Shown here: positions 16,688 to 27,056 of the stretch, in pieces | Numbering within the stretch: position 1 is the first letter of the stretch | How the letters are laid out: each line of letters begins with the position of its first letter | Assembly: GCA_001598975.1 (NCBI GenBank) | Contig: BBXU01001772.1 | Location: forward strand, 1-31,474 | Direction of reading: 5' to 3' | Length of the DNA stretch: 31,474 nt | DNA from: Parachlorella kessleri | Lineage: Eukaryota > Chlorophyta > Trebouxiophyceae > Chlorellales > Chlorellaceae | Translations under genes and position numbers: made by a program | Notes under the pieces: generated by a model | What the model saw: only the letters and a program-made list of their open reading frames with translations | What the model was told of the DNA's origin: nothing | The model's database searches: none

Positions 16688-19496
16688 ATGAGCCGCCAGA
16701 AGGGGTTACAGGTGGGTTGCTTACAGGAGAGAACGGTGGTACGTCCGTGGTGGTGAAAGACATAAGCCGCTTACTCGACAGCCCCGCCTGATATGTACTT
16801 GAATTAAGCGCCACTGCACTTTGCAAACGCCTGCCCCCATGAGCCCACACTGGGGTGGGCACCCTCTGCTGCAGGCAGTGATGCTAGGCGCTGGCAGGCT
16901 GGGTGAGATGGCTGCAAGCGGTATGGGGCTGAAGGTGAAGCGGCGGAGTGGCCCCAAGTCCAAAAGCAGCCCCTACCTCGGTGAGGGGAGCTGCTCCCAG
17001 TGGCTGTTGCATGCCGTCGTGATGCCTCGCTCCCCATGGTGCAGCAGCTTGCCAAGGGTGCTTATTCCATGTTCTGCATAAGTACTGACATGCTGCATGG
17101 GTACATTGCCGGCTAGTTTCCGCTGCTAGGAGCATAACCCTTGCATGACTGCTACCTGCAGGTGTGACCCAGTATAAGAAGACCCTTCGGTGGGAAGGTG
17201 AGAGCATAGTTAGCTAGTGACCCCTTACCAACAAGGCTTGCAAGCAACAATACTGAAGCAGGCCAAGGGCCAACGGGTCCTTGAGCGGTCGTGGCAAGCA
17301 GAGGGCTGTGCCATCGCATGCATTTTGCCCATGCTTGGATTCAGTATGCTTGTCCGGCATAATTGCCTCGTGCTTGCAGCCCACATCTGGTTGGCAGACA
17401 ACTCTGGCAAGGGCAAGGGCGGGCAGAAGCACCTCGGCAGCTACAGCTCAGGCAAGCCAATTATCTGTGGAGGGGCACTTGTACCCAGCCAGTCATACTC
17501 CATATGGCAGCATGCCCCTCAGTCAACCGTGCGCTTGCCACCCGTTGTGTGTCTAGTTATTGCCTTAGTAGGTCACACAGCATATAAGCAACCGATGCCT
17601 GCCATCTATCAATCGAACTCCTTGCTGCTGCAGCTGAAGAGGCGGCCAAGTGCTATGACAGGTGAGCAAGTAGCCGTGACAACTGGTACTGTTGACCAAT
17701 GCATCACTTACATCTGCCCATTTGACATAGTCGCATCCATCTGCGGCTTTCACGGGAAGCAGACTGCGACAGGGTAGCTTGCTGCTGCAGGGCTGCGATC
17801 AGGACCAGAGGCCCACAGGCAGAGTTAAACTTCCCCTACCAGTCCTACCATGATGACGACTTCCTCAAGCAGCACCTGCGCCTTGGGAAGGAGCCCTTTC
17901 TGAAGCTTATGAGGTGAGGCGCTTTGTCTGTGCGAAATGCAGTGAAGCCAACGCACCTGTTCCATGGTGGTGCACTCTGGGCAGGCTGCATCTCCTACTA
18001 TGCTGACAGCTTTGCCTCCAGGGAAAGCTAGCAAGTGATTTACCTAGAACACCACTTGTCTTATCGCCTGCTGCAGGGACACCTTCGCCCTCAAGTCGGC
18101 TGCTGCCCTGCCCCCTCCCCGGAGGCCCGCTGGTCGTACCTCACCCACTGCCGGCACCAGCGCCGCTGCTGCAGCACGCCAAGGCCGGCTGACTGGCGGC
18201 AGCAGCGACACAGAGTCTCCGTCCGACGCAAGCACCCAGCCCTCTCCCCGCCACCAGCCCCTCCGCGACTCTGGGAGCAGCGGCGCCCGCAGCGGGGACC
18301 AGGTCAGGCTGCCGCTGCGCAGGGCTGCAATGGGTCACATCTCCCACAGGGAGTTAGCCCGTGAGGAGGAGGAGTGGGAGGGGTCAGAGAGGGATGCCAG
18401 TGAGGAGCCAGCGGCAGGCAGGCTGACCAGCCAGGGCATGTACAGGGCTGGCTCTGGCGGAGGCAGGGCACCCAGCGTGCATGCTGCTGCGGCTGGGAGA
18501 ATGAGGCAGCCTGCCTCAGCAGGAGCCACAGTGCAGAGGGCACCGCTAGCTGGCCTGCCTGGTCATAAAAGCGCTGGGCATGACAGCGAGTTCGAGGGCG
18601 TCGGAGAGGAGGATCTGCTAGGCGACGAGCATGATCTGCTGCTGGTCCAGGTGAGGGTTATACTGAATCGGTTCCCAACTGGGTGGAGCTGGCTATTGCA
18701 TCGTGCATGGGTGCAGCAACTAGTCATGCCAAGGTCAGCCTCCATGTCTGTTAAGAGGTCCTCGGCGTGGTCCTCACCAGTAACCCTGCCTTAGCCTCTC
18801 GAAACCATACGGGTGGCTGGTGTTGCTGTATGTCAGCAAGCAAACCGAGGCAGAGTAATGTGTGTCCCTCCAATGTCATGCAGAACCCCATGGCGCACTC
18901 GCTAGGGGAAGAAGCCCTGTGGGGCGCTGGTGTCTCGCCCCTCTGCCTATCCCCGCTGCAGCACCGACCCTCACCGGCGCCGCTGCAGGCGCTGCAGTGG
19001 CAGCAGCCTCAGCAGCAGCACCACAGCGACATCCACCCCAAGCAGGAGCAGCAGCCCCACCTGCTGCCTGTCCAGCAGGCGCCAACAGCCTTCCAGCAGC
19101 TGCAGCTGGCCCCTGAGCGCCCCATGCACTTCTTACCTCGCAGCGCGACTAACACACCCCTGCTTGAGGGACCTCTGGCCTTGGAGGGTGACGCAGACCT
19201 GCTGGCTCCTCAGCCCAAGGTGCGCCGAGTGGCCACCTTCCCAACCAGCTAACCCGCCCCCGGGGCTGCCCAACAGCGCTGCCACTGCGGCATCAGCTGG
19301 GCCTCCAGCGCTAGTACCCCAGTTTCCCCTGCTCATGCCGCAGCCCTTGAACCTACACCATTACCACCTCGTGGGTGCTGGGCAGACCCTGTGGGCCCCG
19401 CTGGCAGTCAACATGCCTGGTGCCGCTGGCAGTACCAGCACCCACCATCAGCCATCAATGGGGCTGGCCAACTTTGGTACAGGGTGGAACCTGTAG
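16688..19496 (+). CDS. AP2-domain transcription factor, about 490 residues
   Basis: Exons 16688-16711, 16875-16980, 17162-17197, 17380-17451, 17634-17661, 17791-17913, 18077-18650, 18884-19219 and 19323-19496 join in phase to 490 residues. Residues about 42-105 form one AP2 DNA-binding domain of the AINTEGUMENTA-like type: SSPYLGVTQYKKTLRWEAHI, HLGSYSSAEEAAKCYDRAAI, then ELNFPY. The 10-residue insertion with Gly/Lys before HLGSY is typical of AP2 rather than ERF repeats. A lysine/arginine-rich stretch (KVKRRSGPKSK) just before the domain may be a nuclear signal. The rest is low complexity: Ser/Arg-rich, acidic (REEEEWEGSE), then Gln/Pro-rich, consistent with an activation region. The start is uncertain: 16688 spliced to 16875 gives an in-phase short first exon, but ATGs at 16839 or 16923 also work. 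The intron at 17452 has a GC donor. Target genes cannot be inferred. Confidence 0.88.
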
Positions 19497-19989
19497 GAGC
19501 GGGCTGACGCGAAGTGAGAAACATTTTGAACTTATTGATGCCCAGTTGGCAGACTTGCTTACCGGTCACAAGCACGGATCGATCGAGCAACTACTGAACC
19601 CTTCTTTACGCATGACTGTCTTGGTGAGGATCATCATCATTTCTTATGACTGCTGACCCACCTGCTGTGAATCCTATACTCTGGTTCAAACCCTCCTTTT
19701 CACACTTTGTACAAGTTTCACTTATTCCTATTGTTCTCAATCCCAGTACACTGCCCCTCAAACACACCCTTTCACTGTTCCAATGCAATGTTGCAACGTA
19801 TTTAAGCATCATCCCAGGATGATATTAGGTTCAGTACTTGGTCTGACTGTTTAGTATCGTTCGGTGACTATCATAGGAGATTACAACACCTCCCAAGAAC
19901 AATATTCCGTGTCACGGCTGTGTAGATAATGAGTATTACCTGAGAAGGCTGTTTGCTTGTCTCAATTACCCCTCGCTGTGACACGAAGC

Positions 19990-19994
19990 TGTAA
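19990..19994 (+). terminator. Candidate TGTAA polyadenylation signal of the AP2 gene
   Basis: It lies about 495 bp after the AP2 stop codon on the same strand. Confidence 0.4.
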
Positions 19995-20036
19995 CAATGT
20001 CCCTGACGCAGATAAGATAACTGACTTGTTATCACA

Positions 20037-20046
20037 TTACATTACA
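20037..20046 (-). terminator. Tandem TGTAA polyadenylation signals of the TEX9 gene
   Basis: TTACATTACA on the plus strand reads as two adjacent TGTAA copies on the minus strand, 56-65 bp after the TEX9 stop codon. The short distance and the duplication make this the best-supported polyadenylation signal in the window. Confidence 0.55.
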
Positions 20047-20101
20047 CACATTTAACGTCCTCGGAGCCAGCAGAACTCTTATTGTTGTTACTTGCAACCC
20101 C

Positions 20102-22259
20102 TCACTTGCCAAGTTCCATTGCCTGCATCAGCTCCTTGCCCGAGATGTCCAGCAGCGCTGCTGCTTCCAGGTGCAGCTTCTGGCGCTTGAGCACGTCCAC
20201 CAGCTTCATGGCCTTCCTAAAAGCCAGGACCAGCTCCAGCTTCTGCTGCTCTAAACGCTTGGCCTCTGAATGCGAGGGCAGCAAAAAGGGCAGGATTGCC
20301 GACTTTGAGCCAGAAGTTGGCATACCTCTAAAAGGCAACGACCGGGCTGCAAGGCGACCTGCTGACCTGCAAGGATGCTCGGGGTAACTCCTTATCAGGG
20401 AAGCTTAGCAAGAGGCTAGGAGTTAAGCTGCACTGCTTCACTCTCTGCCCCACCTACACCATCACCTGCAGCTTGTCACGGGGAGGGACATACTGACAAA
20501 TGCACACTGGCAAGCCCGCAAGCATATCTTGCACCCAGCAAGGTCGGTTTGCAGCTACAATTCGTCTGTTCGCGTAACCTGCCCAAAGATTCCTACCTTG
20601 CAAGATTTGGGGGGGGGGGCGGGGGGGGGGGGCAGAGCCACATGCATGGTGCGTCACCCACCTGCCACCACTTTGCTGTAGTCCTCTCGTGAAACCTCAT
20701 CTCCTGCAGCCGCATGCTGGGCTTTAGCCTGCTCCAAGAGTTTCTTGTAACGCTCCAGCTCAGTTAAGGCATGGCCCAGTCGAGCATTGCGAGCCTTCAT
20801 CTCAGCGTCCGTCTGCCTCCTGCACCAGTAAATCTTCAGCAGAGTCTTAGCTTTGGGTGGCCCACATGTCGGCCCATGCCGTGGTGAGGTTATGGTATGC
20901 TCAGGAGCTGAGCTGGGCAGCTGCAAGCGCACAGATTCCATCACACCAAGGCAATTGCGTTAACAACAATCAACCACTAGAAAACAACCGAGCCACGATC
21001 CGTCGCCTCACCTTTCCTGCAGTGTGTTCTGCCTGTCCCTACCCAGCTCCCTAACTGCATTCTCCTTCTCGCGCAGCTTGGCCGTGGCTTCCTCTGTGGC
21101 CTGGCGGAGCTTGTCTACCTGTGCTGCCAGTGCCACATGGTAACAGACATAAGGGAAAAAAGCCAAAGCTCCTTTCCCTTGCAGACGAGAGCCTCTACTG
21201 CGCAAACGGGCACTTCAAGGTCGACGCAGCATCTCCAAGGGCTCCGCAACCAGCAGGGCTCAACTCACTACATCCTATACCAAACACGGCCCAGCTCAGC
21301 CTATCCCAGCCCACCTGAGTCTCAAGGGCTTTCTGCTGCTTCTGCCACGCTGCCTTTTCCGTCTGCAACTGGCGCAGGCCCTTCTCGGAGGCGTCAAGGC
21401 GCTTGTCCTTGTCTTTGAGCTGTGTTTGCAACGAGGCCACCTCGCTTTGGAGCGCAGAGACTCTGGCTTTGTACAAGCGCAGGGCTGCTTGTGGTGGCAG
21501 CGCCTCACTGGTGGGTTCCTCAGCACTGCTGCCGCTGGGCTCAGCCACCCTGCAGCACAAATGAAGTGATCTGACCGCATGACCAACAAGTGCTCCCTGT
21601 CTTAGGTTATATGAACAAGGCGACCCACCTCACTTCTGGGCAGGCGGGCATGTGTGCGGTGGCAGCTGGCTCGGCCTCCCAGCCGCTGTCGTCTATGCTT
21701 GCGGTTGTGAGCAAGTGCTGCACAGCATCTGCCACAGTCTGTGCAAGCTGCGGCTGGGGCTGGGGTGGCACCTGTAAGCCACAGTATAACCTTACGAGTT
21801 GGAGCCGACAACAAGACGATAGCGCACAACAGCGTCTGTGGTCGCAGGATCACCTCCAGCTGGCTTATCTTGGCGTCTAGCTGCAAGTTGCGTGCAGCAA
21901 GCGCCTGTTCATAGCTGGCTAGGTCCATGAGTTTCGATCCCTTGTAGTCCAAGGCCCGAGACGGACTTGTGATCTGGGCGCCCGACGGGACTTCCAGTGC
22001 TTGAAAGAGCTCCAGTGAGTCAGTTTGGAGTCCTTTATGGAATTTGAACTAGTATATGGAAGTGAAAAACTATAAATAGACCGGTCGAACATGACTAAGC
22101 ACGACTAATCGGGCTCCGGCGGGTAAACTAGGACAGGAAGTGAAGGCAAGTGAGTTCCTAAGGGTGCTTTGTGTGCCAATCCGTCCTGGTCCTTCACCTG
22201 TATGCAAGTCGTCCAGGGCGCTCGCCCGGCTGACCGATCCTTGATGGAACTTCATCCAT
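20102..22259 (-). CDS. TEX9: TEX9 (testis-expressed protein 9) homologue, coiled coil, about 326 residues
   Basis: Exons (minus): 22259-22198, 21965-21854, 21771-21629, 21549-21315, 21118-21012, 20819-20662, 20265-20102. They join in phase to 326 residues. The protein is almost entirely coiled coil (YEQALAARNLQLDAKISQLE; LYKARVSALQSEVASLQTQL; LRQATEEATAKLREKENAV). It ends with the family's most conserved block: QKLELVLAFRKAMKLVDVL, then KRQKLHLEAAALL and a short acidic tail. In animals TEX9 is linked to centriolar satellites and cilia; a flagellum or basal-body role here is inferred. Exon 1 is provisional: an ATG at 21928 within exon 2 (MDLASYEQ) is an alternative start, supported by a TATAAATA-like sequence at 22071-22078. 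The intron between the last two exons contains a long G tract. The gene is head-to-head with the SPIRAL2-like gene. Confidence 0.82.
20609..20632. repeat. Interrupted G tract in a TEX9 intron
   Basis: Eleven G, one C, then twelve G on the plus strand lie inside the intron 20661-20266 of the minus-strand TEX9 gene, so the transcript carries a C tract there. The plus strand could form a G-quadruplex. The exact length may be affected by sequencing error. Confidence 0.85.
22071..22078. promoter_or_regulatory. TATAAATA-like element between TEX9 and the SPIRAL2-like gene
   Basis: It reads TATAAATA on the plus strand and TATTTATA on the minus strand. It could position transcription of the SPIRAL2-like gene (about 235 bp before its ATG) or of a shorter TEX9 transcript starting near 22040. 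Motif and position only. Confidence 0.35.
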
Positions 22260-22312
22260 AGTGTGGCCTGAAGACCCTCTAATTCTTCTCCCGTACAACC
22301 GGGACAGCCCAG
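22260..22312. promoter_or_regulatory. 53-bp head-to-head spacer between TEX9 and the SPIRAL2-like gene
   Basis: If the TEX9 first exon is correct, only 53 bp separate the two start codons, and the promoters must overlap each other's first exons. On the alternative TEX9 start (21928) the shared region is 21929-22312. That region has TATAAATA at 22071-22078 and CCAAT at 22176-22180 (plus strand). Confidence 0.45.
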
Positions 22313-25300
22313 ATGGGTAGCAACAAGAGGGACCAGCTTTATGCCAGGCAGGAGCTGCTATTGAGGACCTTTGAAAGGCTGGAGCAGCGGGACTCACAGC
22401 ACAGGGCTGCGCAGGACTTGTGCAGGATGGTCAGGGTAAGAAGCCGAGGACAGGCGCAGGGCGCGCCAGGTCGGCTTACAAGCAAGAACCCCTTTGATTT
22501 CAGCGTTACGAACTGCAGGAACTTGATGCCAACGCCCTCTCCACCCTCCTACATGTGCTGTCGGTTCAGACTGCAAAAACCAGCCAGTTTGCCAGGGTGG
22601 TACGTGGAGAGTTTGATACACAGCTGCATGCTTCCTTGCTTCAGTAATTTCTGCTAGACCTGCTAGATGTCAAAACCACATTGGTAGCAATACCTGCTGG
22701 CACCGCAGGAGTCCCTGAGGGTGCTGGCATTGCTCACAACCCCGCTCTGCCCACTCCGGCAAAGTGTCATGGCACAACCTGTCATCGGCAAGTTGTTAGG
22801 CCTGCTCATGGCACGCTTGGGGGACAGTGACAGTCGTGTGCGGGAGACGGCAGGTGCCGCCTGCGGCGCGGTGGCCGAACAAATGCATGACTTCTTCGGA
22901 GATGAGCCTGCCACAGCAGGCGACCTTGCCACCAACCCGTTGCTGCGCGGCATCTTTGCTGCGCTTGCGGAACAGAACCGGGAGCTACAGGCTGCCGCTG
23001 GGCACGCCTTTGCATTGACCGCAAGCCACATCCAGCCAATCGCACCTGCACTGTTGAGGCAGCTGCTAAAGGCTCTGGACAGCCCTGGGTTCCTTGCGAG
23101 GGCTGAGTTGTGGCCAGCATTTGCCCATCTCTGCCAGGAATCATGTAGTGGGGGAGGTGCAGGCGAATCAGCAGTCCAGGGCCTCGTGCACAGCAGCTTG
23201 GCAGTTGTCCAGGCACACATTGGGCTCATTGTAGGTGTAGCAGGGGGACAAGGCGGCAGGCCATGTGGGTTGCTTGGGACGCTATCGGCGCCAGAGTGGC
23301 AGGCACGCAAGGCTGCTGCTGAAACGTTGCAGGTGAGCTAACGGCGCTTGCGTAGCTCACCATTTGCAGGATCGAGCTCTGCTGTTCAGTAGTTCAGGTG
23401 ACTATGGGTCGTTACATCTAACAGCTGGCCTGAACCCCCGGATACCCATTTTGCCACCAAGGTTGGGCCTCGTCTGTTGCAGGCCCTTGCAGTGGCCCTG
23501 CATAACGACTGGGACGGCGCTAGAGATATTGGTGCAGACTCTGCCAGCGCCCAGCTTCTCAGCGCAGTGCTGCATGGCCTGGCAACCGCCAAGTATGACA
23601 AGGTTAAGCCTGCCCGGGAGGCAATCCAGGTAGGACTGGCTTCCCAGCGGCACAAGGGACAAAAACCACCGGCTGCTCCGCTTTTTACAGAACTCTGAAT
23701 GAAGGAGGCTATGTTGCTTGACAGTGCATGATGCCATCATAGGTTCAGCTCCGACTTCCATCACACTGCCTATTCCACTGCAGGCAGCCCTGGCTACCTG
23801 CACAGCATTGCATCAAAACATGGGAGGCAGCTGCAGCGCACGACTGGACTCTGCCACCTTAGCAATGCCAGCTTCTGAGGGGGCGCAACATGTCCACCGA
23901 AGGCTGCGGAACTCTCCTGGCGGCTCACCTGATGGCCCCTTTCTGCCGCCAGAGCTTCTTCCTGTACACAAGCCATGTGTTCCTGTGCCAGGGGGGCAGG
24001 TTGACATCATGAAGCCATCTACCGGCCAGCAACAGCTTGGAGGCAGTGCAGAGCAGGGGTTCAACATTGCCGCCTTTAAGTCGCCCATTTTGGGCAGCGC
24101 AGACCATGCTGACACAAAGACCAGCAGCAGTCGGGGTCCAGTTAGTGTGGCCACCCTCCATGCAGAGCAGCAGCGCATGGCAGCTGCGCTGCACCTCCTC
24201 ACCAGCACCACGAATGGAGCTTTCGTTCAGCTGCAACAGCACATCATGGCCCTGGAAGCGAGAATCAATGCCTTCGCCAGTATGCCGGGTGATGAACATG
24301 AGAAGCCTGTCAGTGGCTGCACTGAAGGCTCTAGCGGAGAAGGCGAGAAGCCCCAGCGTTCAAATCATGACATTACGCCCCCTGCACTCTGCAGTAGCCC
24401 AGATGCCTGCCAAGCCCTGGCAGCCGACGAGTGCAGCAACCAACTGCCTTTGACTGCTTATGCCCATAGGTCAGGGGGCCCCAGCAAAGCAGCAGCTCTA
24501 GCTGACCTGCGGGCCTCGCATGGGCACCTGCTAGAGGAGCTGCAGTCCCTTAAAACCAGCCTGACAGAACCCTTGGCGAGTATGTCAGCCAGTTATATCC
24601 CAAGCAGTGGCAGTGCGGGGCCCAACGGAAGTGTTCTGGCGTCGATGGACAGTCCGGCTGCTGTTGCTGATACCTCCATGGACGAGCTTTTTGGCAAGCT
24701 TGTGGGCCACGGTGGCATTCAGAACGAGCTTAAGCTGCTACGAGCAATGAGCCGCACTGGACCAGTTTGGGAGCAGTTGAGCGGCAGCACAGCACAGGAC
24801 CTTCTGGCGGCGCTGCTACACCTGCTGGAGGTGAGCATGCTTACCATGGGGGTTCTCAGCAGGCGGTCTGGTATAAAAGTGGTGTGTTACAAGAACGGGG
24901 TTGGGACTCTTGCCACAATGGTTACAGCTCAGCAAGCCTACGTTCTGATGGGGTGTTGGGTAAGAAATAACATTCCAGTTGCATCCTCATTCGGCATCCA
25001 GCCCTGTCAGTCCAGTCCAGCCCAGCTCTACTCCCTGTTTGCACTACCTGCCACCCATGCTAATTCCAGTTGGACACCTCGAGGCTCCATCGTGCGCGCT
25101 TTTCCATACGAGCACCACACTCATCCAAGGGCTGCAGGGAAAGAAGGCGTTGACCAAAGTCCTGCCCTGGCTGTGGCCCCTGGCAGACGAGTCGCTGGCT
25201 GCATGCTTCACAAAAGAGCTGAAGCTGGGCGTGTTGAACGCACTTGCCGAATGCCAGACTAACGAAGACCAAGAGCTGGCTGACAAGGTAAGCACCGTTG

Positions 25301-25513
25301 TATCAGCATTGTACTGCTGGCCACCCGAGGTTTGGTTGCAACAGGTTTATGACCTCAGATGGCCTCTGGATTCTCATGCATGCACTAGTAAGATCTCATA
25401 CCCAACACATGCAAGCCACGGAGAGTGTGCTTCCACATTTGCAGGTAGCCATGCTCATGTCCACACTGAAGGCCGTATGGAGCGTCACAATGGCCCCGCT
25501 TTTCTCGGCCTGA
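22313..25513 (+). CDS. SPR2: SPIRAL2/TORTIFOLIA1-like microtubule-associated protein, 750 residues
   Basis: Exons 22313-22435, 22504-22596, 22709-23332, 23483-23629, 23784-24830, 25138-25287 and 25445-25513 join in phase to 750 residues. Residues 1-330 are a HEAT/TOG-like array (LLRTFERLEQRDSQHRAAQD; LGLLMARLGDSDSRVRETAG; GDLATNPLLRGIFAALAEQN). About 335-600 is a Ser/Gly-rich disordered linker with short helices (LHAEQQRMAAALHLL; LQQHIMALEARINAF). About 620-750 matches the conserved C-terminal domain of TORTIFOLIA1/SPIRAL2 (SMDELFGKLVG; LKLLRAMSRTGPVWEQLS; DLLAALLHLLEG). Plant members bind microtubules, protect minus ends and control severing and growth direction; in an alga it would act on cytoplasmic or basal-body-associated microtubules (inference). 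The start is the first ATG with an open exon and matches the family's N-terminus. The gene ends 12 bp from the stop codon of the opposite-strand RuvX-like gene. Confidence 0.9.
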
Positions 25514-25525
25514 TGCTCAAGACAG

Positions 25526-26789
25526 TCATAGTGGGCTGCTTCTAGCAGGCTGCCTCGGTTTGTTAGTCGCTGCTTGCCTCCACTGTCCTGGCCTTACAAA
25601 GACTGCCGCGCTAGGGTCATCAAAGTATTTTCCCAGGATGAGTGCGGCAGCTACAGAGTCCTTCATCTGCATTCGTGCCACAGTCGGTAACTCTCAGCAG
25701 CGTCCAGGCTCAATTGCTGCAAGGAGATAACAACACTTTGTGTGCCATGCGCGCCTTTTCAGCCTCCGCCAAAAGCATTTGTCTTGTTTCCTACCTTTTG
25801 TGATGCTGCCCTGCGTGAACCACTGCTAAATAGGTACTCGTGAGCCGCTGCAGTGGTTCCCGTCTCATCTGTACAAGCACACCAAACCCTTGTGAGCACT
25901 GCCTAGGAGCCGGTCATCTTCAAGCCGTAGCTCCACCTTGATTTTAACTTAGTAACGAGCTCAGTCCCCAACAACTTGTGGTTGCGTCCCAGGAGATTGA
26001 GCATTTATATAAAAACCGCTACCACACAACGTGGCAGCCTATATGAAAGGTTGGCACTCTGTGCGGCATGTTTGTTCGCCAGGTGGCTATGACGCATGAA
26101 CTCACCCACAAGGAAGACGTGCAGCCCCGCACCCTCGGCCAATGCCGCCACATTTAGCGCAAAGTTGCGGCACCTTCGCCCCTGCTGCGAGTCAGTGTCC
26201 CTTTGGCGGAGGGACCCCGCCTGTGTGACTGGCAGGCCAACCACTATACCGTGACAGCCTGCAAGGTCCAGACCAACAAGAAGGGTCATGCGAGCTTACT
26301 GCTGTATGCTATGGTGACTTGGCAAATCCAACCTCGCAATAGTAGCAGCAAGAAACATTTGGATGCAGCACCTTCTGTTCGCGCCCTCTCAACGACTTCT
26401 TGGGCAAGACGAGGAACATCCTCAGCCCTGCCACCGGGTACGGGTGGTAGTGGGCGAGGCGCCAGGCCAAGCGTACTGACAGCAAGCCCAATTAGGCGGC
26501 GGCCATAGTCCACGCCAAGGGCTTTGCTCAAGTGTGGCACTGCTCGATGGGGCTGCTGTTGGTGTTGCTGCTGCCGCCTCTGCTGCTGTATACCTTGCTG
26601 TCTGGGCTCAGCTGCGCCGGTTGCTGTGGTGGTGAACTCTTGCTGGCTTGGCAGTGTTGCACATGGTGCACGTCGATAGGAGCGGTGCAGACGACGAGTC
26701 TGTGTTCCCTGTGGCCTACTGACTGGTCTGTCCGGGAATAGCCCACTACCTGTGTCCCTGGTAGAGCTATAAGCATGCGGTCGCCACAT
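25526..26789 (-). CDS. ruvX: RuvX/YqgF-family Holliday-junction resolvase-like protein with leader-like N-terminus, 261 residues
   Basis: Exons (minus): 26789-26372, 26258-26106, 25868-25795, 25666-25526, in phase, 261 residues. Bacterial YqgF/RuvX proteins are RNase-H-fold nucleases that process Holliday junctions or pre-16S rRNA. The fold's motifs appear in order: ALGVDYGRRLIGLAVS (Asp94), HGIVVGLPV, the short helix NFALNVAAL, VDETGTTAAAHE (Asp191/Glu192) and MKDSVAAALILGKYF (Asp218). These match the three conserved acidic positions. The first 85-90 residues are Arg/Ser/Thr-rich and then Gln-rich (QQQRRQQQHQQQP), with few acidic residues, as expected for a plastid or mitochondrial transit peptide. 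Cyanobacterial ancestry through the plastid is plausible but not shown. The length beyond the leader (about 170) suits the family plus a short basic tail. Splice sites are all GT-AG. Confidence 0.88.
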
Positions 26790-27056
26790 GCGGCCTGCAA
26801 GTACTATGCTATGTCACACCTACAAACAATGTGAAAATATATGCACGGCGGGTTACCACACCCGTGTCGCGTTCTTAAGTGATATCTGTGCACTCGTGGT
26901 GCTAAGCCTGCTGGCAGTGACGGTGCATGAGTTTGGCATGGGACCATCTGGGACATCTCTCCCTCCCCCAGCTTGTATGTGAGGGGCCTTTCCCAACATA
27001 GAACGCGTTCATCACACAGACGAAGCCCATGTGGTGACATCGTCAGCACTGCGGGC
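26790..27056. promoter_or_regulatory. Divergent intergenic region between the RuvX-like and ankyrin genes
   Basis: This 267-bp interval lies between oppositely oriented start codons and should contain both promoters. It is moderately AT-rich around 26825-26885. I see no repeated or palindromic motif of note. Confidence 0.5.

Larger units (their letters stand above)
19497..20101. other. Convergent 3' intergenic region between the AP2 and TEX9 genes
   Basis: This 605-bp region between two genes ending towards each other is clearly more AT-rich than the rest of the window and has no coding frame of note. It should contain both 3' untranslated regions. Polyadenylation-type signals occur for both strands (listed separately). 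Confidence 0.6.

Noticed and set aside
19219..19252. AP2 protein ending at TAA 19250-19252, or a frameshift there
   Set aside because: A downstream frame is clearly protein-like (LLMPQPLNLHHYHLVGAG). A GT-AG intron 19220-19322 (donor AAG|GTGCGC, acceptor CCCCAG) joins it in phase without any frameshift. The TAA may still be used if that intron is retained.
22313..22330. N-myristoylation of the SPIRAL2-like protein (MGSNKR)
   Set aside because: Gly2 is present, but position 6 is Arg rather than Ser/Thr, and microtubule proteins of this family are not known to be acylated.
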